Source of the DNA: Trochalopteron elliotii
Lineage: Eukaryota; Chordata; Aves; Passeriformes; Leiothrichidae
DNA: 64,000 nt
Direction: 5' to 3'
Assembly (NCBI GenBank): GCA_024734555.1
Contig: JANPWX010000106.1
Location: forward strand, 2,217,004 to 2,281,003
The notes beneath the pieces were generated by a model. The model was not told the origin of the DNA and ran no database searches. It saw nothing but the letters and a program-made list of their open reading frames with translations. The position numbers and the translations under genes are program-made. Shown one piece after another: positions 35,061 through 47,500 of the stretch; the stretch's first letter is position 1, and each line of letters starts with the position of its first letter.

Positions 35061-38000
35061 TCTTTTCAAGTGGAACAAATTCCCTCCCTTCTCTCCCTTA
35101 AATCTACCTTCCTTTCCAGGGTGAATTTCCTAATTCCAGCAAATGGACTTCTCCTTGTGGTCTTAGGTGGGATTCATCTTACCTAACTTCAGATCCCTAT
35201 AACAGCCAAAATATCTTTGATTTTAAGCCTCCCGAGATCACTTGTTCATATAAGCTTTTCTGTATATCTGCTGTCCATAAGGATGGGTCCCATGTAGGAG
35301 GTTTAATTTCCCCAGCAGACCATGAGGGGTGATGAGCAGGGGGTGCATTTCCATGTCAGTTTTCTGTGGTTGGTGATGTGAATCCCATCCTTGATGCAGC
35401 CCTTTTCCCCCACCTAAGACTGCTATTGAAAGCAAACACAAAGCCCTTTCATAATCCTCTATCTTTGCTCTGATACCAAGATACTTTAGAAAACAGACAA
35501 ATTGGTAACCAGCTATTCTAGCTGTCCTTTTCATTCCATAAATGCAAATTAAAAATACTTATCTGCCGTATGAAGACTCGGCATGTTTAAATAACTATTA
35601 TCCTTTAAATATATTCCAGTGATGTAAGAATCATTATTCTAACAGATAAAATAGGCATTAAATCCACAGGGGAGTCATTATAAGATGGCTATTTCTCTCT
35701 GTTTGACCGAAGCAGCAGTTGTAATGTATTTATTCAGGATTTAGCAAATGGAATTCAATTAGAACTGAAATGGTGTTAAATTGAGTAATTCCTATTGTAT
35801 TTGTCTGACAGCAGGAGTGGCACGACCTGGAAAGTGAAAAGGAGCAACATTCAGCCAGGATCTCTGCGGGCTGGAGCACTTGTTGACAGAATGTCACTGA
35901 ACAGGGACCTATCCTGCTTAACTTCTTAATCACCTGCTTAACACCTGTAATAAAAAATAAGGACCAACAAACATCTATGGACATTATGTGATAAAGTCCC
36001 ACCTCAATTGACATAATCTCATTTATTCATAGTGGCTGAAACAGATCTTAATATTCATTGTATTACAGTGGTGTTTGAATCAAGTGTTCTGGTATAATTC
36101 AATTCTAGGCAACAAGAAAGAATTCAGTATTATTCAGTATCTTGTTTCTCTGGAAGAGTTTTTATTTAGGGGCAATGTGATTTTAAGGTATGCAGCAAAA
36201 TGTTGTCTTTTTTTAACATGTTATGAAGGCATAAATATTTTAGACATTATTTAAGGTGTGCATCTGCACATGTAAAATGTAGAAATCTACAAGGACGCAT
36301 GGGATGAGTATGGATGAAGAAGGTCAAACACAGAATATTCTGTATATAAAGAGACTATGGTGGGGCACTGGTCAATGTAATAAATCCAGGCAGGGATGTG
36401 CCCTCCCTATTTTTGTAAAGCCTCTTTGACAGGAGCAGATGGGGCTGGGCTGGCATTTCCTGTGATTATCCTTGGGGAATGCAGCCTGATGCCGTGGAAC
36501 ACCAGGAGCTGCTGCTCATCAATAAAGATCCACTGCTGCATTTGCTGGGCTGTCCCTCATGCTGATCATCTCTCACTCTCACACGAAAACCAGTCTGGGA
36601 ATGACATCTGGCACATGTTGAACGTAGAGGAAAACAGAGAAAAATTGCTTGAGAACAGCCTAGTAAAATCAAGAGCCTTGTTAAGGAAATTGCCCTGCTA
36701 ACAACACGCTCAGATACTTTGGCCACTGGCTCAGGTCTTCCACAGTCAGACATTAAAACAGGGTCAGAGTAAAGGACTTGGCACAAGGTGGATATAAATA
36801 TTTTTTTCAATAGTGGCCAGCAAAACAATCCGCTTGTTTCAGTCCTGAAACACAGAATAGGACCTCAAATGATGATGCAAAGAGTTATATTTTAATTTTT
36901 CTCTTATTTCTGTGGTTCAGATCTTTCTAGCTCTAAGCACCTATATGACTTCACTCCCATTAATATTCCCACCCGATGCCAAATCTCTAATTCAACAAAA
37001 CACTAAAGCTCCTGCTTAAAACTGAGCATGTGCTTTGCTGCTAGTGGCTGAAAGAGCCTGGGATGTGAGTTAGGCTTAAAGGAAATAAAATGTCAGTGGA
37101 ATCCTCACCCACACCCGCCGTGCTCCTGACGAAAGGGTTCTGCTGTAATTAGCATGCAAGGAACGGATTTTCACAGGAACAGAAGTTGCTCAATCAGGTC
37201 AATAGAATTCACAGTTGAATAAAGCTAGATTTTGTTTGTTCTTTTCAAAATGTAGATGTGATTGGTGATACTAAAAGGCATTTCTGAGAGCGTTTCGGTG
37301 AGCAATTTGTAGAGGACCAAATCCAAAGCTCCTATTGCAGAAAATGGATCTGTTTTGTCTAATTTAATATATTTGCAATGACTCTGAACCAAAAATTGCT
37401 TCTGATGAGTACACACTAAATATCTATGATTAAATACGGAAGTATATCATTAAGTATAACATTTCTGAAAAGCGTTTTACGACTTCAGCCTCAATTCACT
37501 GAAAATACATCCACGTGATTTTAATATAAAAAGAATTATACTCTTTAGGAGGAAGAATTATGCCTTTAGCTGCTCTGTAAAATATTCAGATGTTCAGAAA
37601 AGGAGGCAAACATATGATAAAAATCCCACTGGACACCACAGTCCCCTTTGGAGCACTGGAAAGCAGATGGTGTCTTTAAAAAACATGACAAGATGGGTCT
37701 TACAAAAAACCAGATGCTCTCCATTTTCCAGGGAAGATCACTGGCAACTAATAAGTTCACACAATAAACTTCTGCTGACTCAAGAAACATATTAAAGAGT
37801 TTAGAATAAAGAAAATTATCTAGAATATTTCCAGGGAGAAATAACCTGAGGCTCAATAAAATTATTTTTTTTCCTACAACAGTTATCTTTGCCACATCAA
37901 TCCAGACCTATTTCCAAGATGAAAGGTGAAACTATAAAAGCTCAAGGAAGTGAAAACATTGCCTAGAAATTTAAGAGAAGAAAAAAATACAGTCCTAAAA

Positions 38001-38240
38001 TCCTTAAATTAAAGACAAATCTGGAGGTATAGAAGATGAAAAATTGTAATGCATTAAGAGATGTAAATTTGGATATATAAAAAAAGTTTAGTGACTTTTA
38101 AGTCCATAAGTTTAGGAGCACAGAGAAGTTTCCAGGAAAGCTTTTGGCCCCTGTGGGTGGCAATCACTCCTGATTAAGAAACATTTACCTGTTTGCAAAA
38201 TGTTGTGCATGACTCCACATGGAAAGAACAGAACTGATAC

Positions 38241-38450
38241 TCTATTCTATTCTATTCTATTCTAGTCTAGTCTAGTCTGTTCTGTTCTATTCTATTCTAT
38301 TCTATTCTATTCTATTCTATTCTATTCTATTCTATTCNNNNTTCTATTCTATTCTATTCTATTCTATTCTATTCTATTCTATTCTATTCTATTCCATTCC
38401 ATTCCATTCCATTCCATTCCATTCCATTCCATTCCATTCCATTCCATTCC
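38241..38450. repeat. Compound TTCTA / TTCCA pentanucleotide array
   Basis: The array starts as TTCTA units, passes through CTAGT and TTCTG variants (38262-38285), returns to TTCTA, is interrupted by 4 N (38338-38341), continues as TTCTA, and from about 38391 changes wholly to ATTCC until 38450. The sharp switch suggests one variant unit expanded at the right end. Confidence 0.95.
38338..38341. other. 4-N gap in the TTCTA array
   Basis: Unresolved bases within the array. True length is uncertain. Confidence 0.95.
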
Positions 38451-40946
38451 TACATTTAAGATTACATCCCTTTTTTCCCCCAATATATACTGAAAAATTA
38501 AACCACTTTGTTTTTTTTAGGAATATATCAATCTGTGTGGACTTCACCAAAGCAGGAAAAAGCTCACAAAATCAAATACTATAATTATATGTTAAAAGGG
38601 AGATTAATTTATGAGAGACTATATAATGTAAGTTCTAAGAAATTTTGGCATTTCTCTTTTTACATTCAGGAGAGAAACCATGAGTGCGAAAGTCATCTGA
38701 CCCCAGCTGGAGTGGATTTTTATTTGTTGTTTCCATATGCACTCCTGAAAAAAGTGAGATATGGACACAACACAGAAAATCCCCCGAGCAAAACACTCCA
38801 CTCACACAGAGAGGTGCAGTTCCATCAATTCTGACAGAGTAATTACAATATATAATTTAAAAAGCATCCAAAACTTTACCTCTAAAGACCAAAATGTTCT
38901 GATGGGTCACAAGTGGGGCTGTCCTGCTCTTTGTATCTGTCACTGAGATTCATCCAACTTCTGAAAATGACGTTCCAGGTGGGAAAATGGGATGCAACAC
39001 CTTTGGGAAGCATTTAGGGCTGGGACATGGGGAGCACAATGCTCTGCTGGATGTTGTTCCTGTCCAGAGGATGCTCCTCAACCTGGGTACCATTTTTTGC
39101 AGTTTTGTGGATAGATTTCTACAAATGGATCTTGAGACCAAGGACACAAAAAAAAAGAAAGTTCTATGACAAAAATGCAGTTCCCATTCCTTTTAATGTG
39201 ACCTCAAGGATTTTATGACTGTTATAGGATAATAATAACAACAATAGAATGTTTAAAGAGGATTTATAAAAGAAAAACCCCTAATGTGTGTGAAGTGCTC
39301 AGACATTCCAGGAACACAGGGATGAACATTTAAAACAGGTATTTTTCAGGGCCATAGACAGTTCATACAAACACAAACCAATAAAAGAAAAAAAAATATA
39401 GAAGAAAATAGAATGGACTTTTCACAGAAGCTTCCTGACTGCCACATTACAGTCCTGCAAAAGTAATTTAAACTGAAAATCATTTCCATTGTGAACCTTT
39501 TACAGGCCTTTCAGAGGGCTCGGTTTTGCTTCTTTCATAACAATTCTGCATTTGGCTCATCTTCCCCTCCCTTCTTTCTTTTAAATCACAGTCAAACTTA
39601 GATAATATAAGTTGAAAATAGAGAGATAAAGACTTTCTGCTACATTTTTCTTATTCAGGTTAGAGGATAATTCTGTTTACTTGGTTCAGGTAATATTCCA
39701 GTTGTATTGCAAGCTGCCGCTGACGAATGAAAAATTGATTTTTCTTCTTCTAAAGTATAGCCTACATGAGCACCTATAATCTTTATGCATTTACAGTGAT
39801 TTTAAAAAGAGCCAAATAGTCCATAAGCGTGTTAAAATCACCAGATGTTCCCGAGGCAGTGCTGTCTCTGGGCTCCTTCAAGCTGCAGTGTCTGCAGAGG
39901 CAGAAGGCAACTGCAGGCTCACACATCAGGGTGGGTGCTGCTCTGCTGGAATTTCTGGCAGAGCTGGGAGGGTTGCAAACTCCCCACTTGTGCTCTTGGA
40001 CACTCGCTGCCAGCTGTGGCACAGCTGCTCCTGGAGGCCTGGAGCTCATGGAAGCACAGGATGTGCCCCTGTGGGGTGTCACTGTTCCCATTTGTGGTTG
40101 TTGTAGGCACTGTTGGAGTTTTTCTCAAAAGCAGAGGGCAGGGCAGACACTGCTGCACATGGAATCAGCTCAGACCCTCGGATGGGAGATGAATTTTTCC
40201 TTTCTCAGAGAGCAGTGATTTACAGATCTGTTAATTTAGGCTTTTTCACCTTTTAGATCTGAATTATCCCATTTAAAGAGTTATTCTGTGTTCACCAGAG
40301 TGAGGTTTCAGAGATTCAGAGCCAAGTGTGTGAGGTGCTGAAAAAGAAGTGCTAGATCTTTCCTTTTTACCTCATTGCCTCCCAGTCAACTGAGTTTCAA
40401 ATCCAGCTTATTAAAACTTGAGTCATGAAAATTACTGACTCTTTGCAAACACAAAGCTTTGAGTTAACTTTTTTATTCACATGTCACGAAGATACTATTT
40501 ATCAACTTAATTAAGGTGTAGAGAACATCAGACTCTCATTTTTCTTCTTAGCAAGCAGGTTAAAGAATGTTAAAAATTATATTAACACAATTGGAAAATA
40601 TGCCACGGTAGAATATGTGGCAGTGGCGGGGTTGTTTCATGTGTGAGGAACCTGAGTGCATTTAAAAGATGTTTCCCACGTGGGGCTGTCACTTTGCTCC
40701 TCAATGTGGCACAGCCTGAACAACACCAAGGTTCTTCAGCTGGCTTTGGGTCTTGTCGTGGCACCAACACCACTGCAGCCCTTGTTCTGCTGGGCAAGGG
40801 AAAATGCCACAGTCTGGGACAAGGGGAATGGGGCAGGAACTGGGAACTGCCCATCCAGTGCTTCAGGATTTGTCCCCACAGGCAAACTGACCCACTGTCC
40901 TGGAAAGACAGGAGCCTGCTAAGGAAGGCAGGAGCCTCCCTTGAAA
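38451..40946. other. Upstream flank, non-coding
   Basis: No supported gene. A more GC-rich stretch at 39840-40170 carries overlapping ORFs in several frames with no family resemblance or splice context. Confidence 0.55.
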
Positions 40947-40953
40947 TGGAGAA

Positions 40954-41591
40954 TGTAAACCCCCTCCCTCTGAATTATTGTAATTTTTGAAATTAAGGGG
41001 CTCTCAGGCAAAGATATGGGAATAGGAATAACAGTTCTTTACTAGGAATATTAAAATAAAAATGTAGTAGTACAAAAAAACCACTGACAGATTCAGAACA
41101 CAACCTGACACCCTGGGTCAGGGTTGGTCAGGGTGTTGGGAGCAGTCCAGTCAAGTCCTCTTGGAGTGACAGATGTGGTTCTGTTAGAGGAGAGATGATC
41201 CTGTAGAAGGGTGTAGTTTTCCTGTGAAGGTCCAGTGGTGCTGAGATGGGTCTGGTCTTCCTCTGGGAATACAGTGCAAACAGGCTGTGCTGGTGTTTTA
41301 AATCTCAGGTGTTATCCAGGTGGGAATGTTTGGCTCCTCCCACTGGGTGGAGCATCTCCCAGTGGGAAGATGTAATTTTATGCAGTGAGCCTTGATGGCC
41401 CATTAACAGTAGCTATCCCCTGGAGGGAGGATGGGTCCTGGAAGGGATAAAGAACAAGAGAGAAAGAGCAAGAGAGAAAAGCCCTGCCAGGCCTTAACAG
41501 CTGGTGATAGAATCCACACCTCTGGTTACACCTTACATTGCAACCCAAGACACCCCTGGAACCACCCTGGTGTAGTTGGAGTTAGAGTTCT
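40954..41591 (-). mobile_element. LTR element, family D (ends approximate)
   Basis: On the plus strand it begins TGTAAACCCCCTCCCTCTGA and GGGGCTCTCAGGCAAAGATA, which I recognise as the reverse of a common songbird LTR 3' end. Read on the minus strand it contains CATAAAAT (TATA-like), an AGTAAAGAAC poly-A signal variant, and ends GGGGGTTTACA. A plausible other terminus is TGTAGAACTC at 41591. It contains a perfect 10-bp stem, TCCCACTGGG (41338-41347) with CCCAGTGGGA (41358-41367). No viral coding region is seen. Target duplication is unresolved: TGGAGAAT occurs at 40947-40954 and 41605-41612 but does not fit canonical TG...CA ends. Confidence 0.7.
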
Positions 41592-44500
41592 ACAACTCCT
41601 GACGTGGAGAATCTCATTCTGCACTCCAAGTGCCTTTCCTTTGTGAGGCTTCTGTGGCTTTGAAAGGGACAATTATCCCCATAAAGTTACACTGATGGAT
41701 TTCCCCATGTAGACAAGTCCTTACATAATGCCAGGCTCATTTGCTTCCCAATCAAATGTTCCAGCTTTAAAGCTATCATTGTTTCATTTACTTGTTTGGC
41801 ATTTACCTTCCTTTTGATGCAGATATTGCCTGACATATTATTCAGTCAGTTGTTAGATAGAACAATTATTCCTCTTAACTGCTATTAGAAATGCCATCTA
41901 TTTCCTTTTGTTAATTCCTCTGCATCAAAGTTATTAACTCTCCAATCAACTAATGTTGTAACTACTGCACATTTCACTGCTGAATGATCTGTATTTGCAC
42001 CAAACGTAAAAGGCAAACCCTCACTCTCTTTCCAGAGGCCAATCCTCTTCCCACAGCTCAGGATTCTTTACATCTTTTTCTTATTCCATTCCCACAGCTA
42101 ATCAAATTTAAATAATTTTATATTATATTATCAGAGAGCTTGTTTTGTTATTTTGTTTTGCTTTTTTGTTTTTTTTATTTTCTTTCTTATACTATCAAGC
42201 ACAGATCCAAATGCAGAACAAAAAACCTTCAAACTATTTATAAAAAAATTTAAAGAATTTGCTTGTAAAGTACTGAGAAGATGCACATTGCAGCTGGTGA
42301 CACAGATTGCCTGTGGCACTGGCTTCCTTTACCACCCACTTATTTCAGCAAATAAATATGGTAATATAAAATCAGGGCTTGAATGTGTAATCTCTGGACT
42401 TTGTAAGCCAGTTTTTGTTTGTGTCACTGCAGTATTTTGAATATTGTCAAAGGTGGATCCTTGCAAAAGGTGTGAGATGGTTGAACAACAATGATTTTAA
42501 CCACAAAGTGAATACCAGGAAAAGTAAAGCAAAAATGAAAGATAAAAATTCCAACTTTATGAGATAATTCAGGAGTTAATGTGCAATCTTAGCTTTAGAA
42601 CAAGCTTTAAAACAGTTTCCCAAATTAGGGAAAGGGTCCGTGTGCATCAGTTGATTTGACTGAATAATCTGAAATATTCTTAGCAAAGCCACAAAACCAC
42701 CTTAATCTAACACTGAATGTCTGCTGTCCCAAAGGCAGATTCCTTGCTGAGCTGCCAGGGAGCAAAGCAGTTCTGTGTAGAAGCCCCTGCTGGCTCAGGC
42801 TGCTCTATCTATGCCTGGGAGGTGAAGAGGCCAAGCCACAGCTGCCCCAAGCTCCCCTTCCCTCCCACTGAAATGTGCTGGGGAGCTCCCTGCAAGGAGC
42901 TGCTGCCTCAGCTCTGCCTGCCACATCTCACAGCAACATGAGGTAATGGAGTGGAGCACAGGAAAGGAAAAAAAAATCATCCTGCAAACCCTGATGTGTT
43001 CCCCAAACATAACTTGATGGGATTTCCCAGGGACTGCCTAACCAGCTCTGCACTCTGGGCTGATCCGTGGTGAGAGCAGCATAAACCTTGCATTAACAGA
43101 AGTGACAATTCAATCTCTTTTTAAATCAGATGTCAAGAAGAAGCTTCATCATGACAATGCAAAGAGACAGTGATGGACAGCCAGGTATTTATTAGGTTTT
43201 GCTACCAAAATGTTGAATTCTGTGTCTCAAAAGGCATCTCACTTACTCTGGGGAGGTAACTCTACCTTTGGGAAGCCCAGCTCTGTGTGACCTGACCTTC
43301 CCTGTCCCTAACTGGATCATGCAATAGAAAGAAATGCTATATTCACTTTACAACTCCAGCAAGGTGAGAAGTAACGTCTTATGATTTACTGTCTCCCTTA
43401 GCAGTGAGGCATAGCACAAGTGCCATCCATCTCTGGCACAGAGACTGTAATATTTGCCCCAGTACAGACATAAATTCATGACCTTCTCTATACGTTAAAT
43501 ATCAGGAGTTCTTGAGTGTTGCTGGTCTTTGTCAAAATAAAATCATCTCCCCATAGGAAAGGGACATCGTAAGTTAATATGAAAACAAAATTGCTCAGCA
43601 ACTTTGCCAAAGTGGGATATGGTGACCAAAAATGACCAAAATCCTGTTTCTTACGAGGACAGAAAGACAAAATCACAGCCCTGTTGCATTCAAAGTACTA
43701 ATGTAATCAAACAATAACTGCTGCTGTTAAAGTGAGAACACCTTGTCAGGTGTTCTTCCAAAGCTTGTCAGAAAACCCGTGACAGGTTTTGTTGTGACTT
43801 TATTTAACACCCTAGTCACTCACTCTGTCATAATTTGCTTCTTACTTGTTACTGTAGGTGTTCCAACCTCTTGCACTTTGATGTTTCACAAACTTTGCCA
43901 GCAATGTATTGGATTTGTCAGCCAATTCTAAACTTGTCACGTTTCTGACCATAACTTAAACCTACTTTTCCTCCCTCAATAGCAAAATCCAAGGAAACAG
44001 AAAAAAAACCAAACTCAAACCCATCTCCAAAACATAACCAGTGGGTTCTGGCAGCCTGGGATGAGCTCACTTTCCTCTCAGCACTCCCTGCCAGCTCTCC
44101 CTTTGGACATCCTTGGACTTGGGCTGGTTCCTCACACCCTGCAGCAGCACAGGGTACAGTGGTTCATTCAAAGAAAAGAAAACAGGGAGAGGATTAAGTC
44201 TTCCATAGGCACTGATCCCTTCCTCTCATTTTCTCCTCCTCCCTTACCATGGATTTGAGCAATTTAAACAGGTCATCTCCTACACTCTTACTCATCAGCA
44301 GTGTACAATCCCAGGAAGGAATCAGGGATCATTTGAAAGGGAGAAATGTCCTAGAATACACTAAAATCATGTTAGACTTGGCACTTTCTGAGTGCCATGA
44401 ACTGAGTCATATTTGGGATATTTTGGGGGGAACAGGGTGATCTGAAAATAATCCACAGACCACGTCCTGCATTTCAGGTGTAATGAAGAAAGAACAAAGC

Positions 44501-47500
44501 AGAAAAGTAATTTGTCATTTGTTCTCAGGTGGAGGGCACAGGACTCTGTAGGAATCCCAGGGCATAGAGATAACATGGCTTTTCTATCAGAATACCATTT
44601 CACCACTGTCTTTGTTTTAAACAGAGTAATTAGTGCATTGGGAGCCCCAGCTGAGAGGCATTGCCTGTTCTGGGGGATGAGTGCCTCTATTAGTGTATCA
44701 TATCTATAAAATCCAATCGCATCCAGGGCTGATGCCAACAGCTCTAGTCACAGACCTTCCTCCTGAGGACCCTGCTCCATTCCTTCCTCCTTGTCCAATG
44801 AAGATATTACTCCTTGGGTACTAATTATACATCACTGAGGTCTAAATTATCTCCTTTTTTTTCTGCAAATGACAGAGAAAAATGGGCTCTGTACCCCACA
44901 GTCCTGGACATTATTGTCCCAGACATTATTGCACATTTTCTATGCAGCTCTTTTGTTTTCCAGGTGCTTCAATACTTGAAGTGTTGCAACGCTGTGTAAA
45001 TTATAGTTTGCAAATGAGCAATGGGGACTTGCACAGTGATTTAGAAAACAAAGAGTGTCTTTTATCCTGTGGAGAAAATAAAGATGGAACAGTCTGAAGG
45101 CCATGTGGTAACTGGATAGGTGAAATTGCATGCTGAAGTTAGCAATTTTGTGTTCTAAGTCACAAATAGGTTAAATATCACTGAAGTAAGTTAGTGTAAA
45201 ATCTGCCCAATAAATGGAGTTCGAAGCAAAATATACCTCTTTTTTTATGTTCTTCAGATATATTTTATAAACAAAAGTGACTATGTCAACAATTTATGCT
45301 CCTGTGTGGAGCCAAAAACTCAAAACAAACTCAAGACACTGGCTTGTACCTCTCCTTTAAACCACACAAGGTAGGAAAGGCAATGACTCTTGCTTATGAA
45401 GATTTATGTGACAAGAGAAGCAAAGAGAGGAGGCAGAAGGAAGCACCACATACAGCTTAGGAGAACTGGCAGGCTCAGAAAAACTTAATGAGCAATTTGG
45501 GGCCAGTTAGAAACAGCCAGGAGTGATGAGCAAAAGAACCTTCCTGTGGGGATCACAAGAGCTGCGTGTTCTTTGTGGGGTGGGAAAAAAAAAAAAAAGA
45601 AAAGAAAAAAGACTGCACCAAGATGATCTGCATTCATTTGTTTCTCTTGCTAAAGCAAATAATCTGCAGCATCTGAAAGTAGATTAATACTTTAGGTGCA
45701 GTGTCTTATCACACCTCCACTCTTACATGTGACCTCCCTGCCAGACCAAAATAGATATTTATGGCATGAATTATGTATAAATATATACACATACATATGC
45801 ATCCATACATGTATACAGGACTATGATTTATTCATTATTCTCAGGCATTCTGGATAAAACAAGTGGAAACCAGTAGTGGAGGAGATGCATTTACACTGAC
45901 AGAGTAAAAAGTGATGCACATTATTTATGAAGCCCGTTCTGTCAAAGTGTGTTGGTTTTGATGATCCTACTTGAGTCAATGCCACCCTTATCTGTCAAGT
46001 GAGACACACACCAATCTCCTGCTCCTCTGAGGGAGAAAAAAAGGCTCCCAGAAATGCACACCTTATTATAAATAAACATCAAGGCACGGTCAGATGAAAA
46101 CACAAGCCTTGGTGTATGTGTGTTTTAATTGGCACCAGACTAAAAAATGTACCCAGCGTGTGTGTGCACAGTCCCACAGCCAGGATCTGCAGCTTGGAAA
46201 TCAAGGCTTATATTTTCATTTCTGTTGGCACTGAAGAAGGCAGAGGAATAACTGTCAGAAAGCTGGAAAGCAGCAAAGAGAAATGTAAAGATATTCCTCT
46301 TATTTGTCAGAAAATAAGAAGTTCAGATGCATCTTGTCATCGAAACACTTTTGTTCCTAATGCTTCATTTTTCCTCCTTGTAGTTGAAGACTATTATAGA
46401 AACTAATAGAGGTGGGCAGCAATCTGATTTTCTGTTGTATGTGTCATTCTGAGATTTTGACAGGCTTTAGGTTTTTATAATTAAACAAAACAAAACCAGA
46501 AAAGAAGTTTATAGGGAATGAAAATCTGATTTGTGGGTAGTTGAAATGTGTCATTCAGGTTCCAGAGATTTACATTTTCTAACAAGATAATCCACTTTCA
46601 GTTTTTCACAAAGAGAGCGATCAGGGCTTGTTTTTCCGTGAAACATGTTATTTTGATTAATGAGAAAAAAATGGAAAAACATTTCACTGAAATATTTTTG
46701 TTGGGCAGAATTTAAATTTTATGTTATGCAGGGACTCTGGCTCAGAGCACTGATATATAGCACTACAAAAATGAAGGAAGCTCCATGACAGCATTAAGTT
46801 AATTCTGGATTTACTCCAAAACCCCTAAGAGCAATATTTACTTCTACATTTTTAATAAGAAAAAATGTGCACAAGGTACAAAATATCCTCAGAATCACTA
46901 ATAAGGAGGAAGAACAAACAGAAAAGAGGACTGAAAAATATTGCAGAAAGGAAAGGACCCACTCATGAACCAACATTTTGCATGGAGTTTAATGAAGCAA
47001 ACATTGGAGGTTTGAAGAGATGACAGCAAACATCCATTTCCTGTATTTGTACAAATACAATTTCTAAAGAATCTAACTGGAGATTTTCTCTTGACTGAGG
47101 AAATCTGTGAATGTTACAGCAGGAGAGGTAATTATTTACGCCCTTCAAATTTGCAGGTACTTAAAAAAAATTAAATCCTCAAATGTTATTAATTTTTTTT
47201 GTCACTGACCATCTTTCCCATAACCTCCCAGAGAAAGCATCCTCGAAGAGGGGATTGTGTGTGAAAATCCAAATATTATTTTCAGTCAAAGTAATCAATT
47301 CTTGGGCAAAACTTTGCCTCCGAATTGCACTGGCTGAGCTCAGAGCAATGTCACCAACCGAGGAAAACTCCGAAGCTCTTCCCCCTCTCAAATCTGTAAC
47401 TATTGTAGAAATCAAATGCTGTGCTTGACTTTTTGACTCTCTGAGTTAATCTTGAATCTCCATCAACTTAAAACTATTTTGCACCAACTTTTACAATGAC

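Larger units (their letters stand above)
33325..38240. other. Upstream flank, non-coding
   Basis: No supported gene. It contains a 23-A homopolymer (33812-33834), a TTTG run (35042-35060) and AT-rich segments at 35560-35800 and 37090-37300 with homeodomain/POU-like words. Confidence 0.55.

Noticed and set aside
38241..38450. Considered as a CRISPR-like or satellite array
   Set aside because: Units are 5 bp with no spacers, so it is a simple microsatellite.
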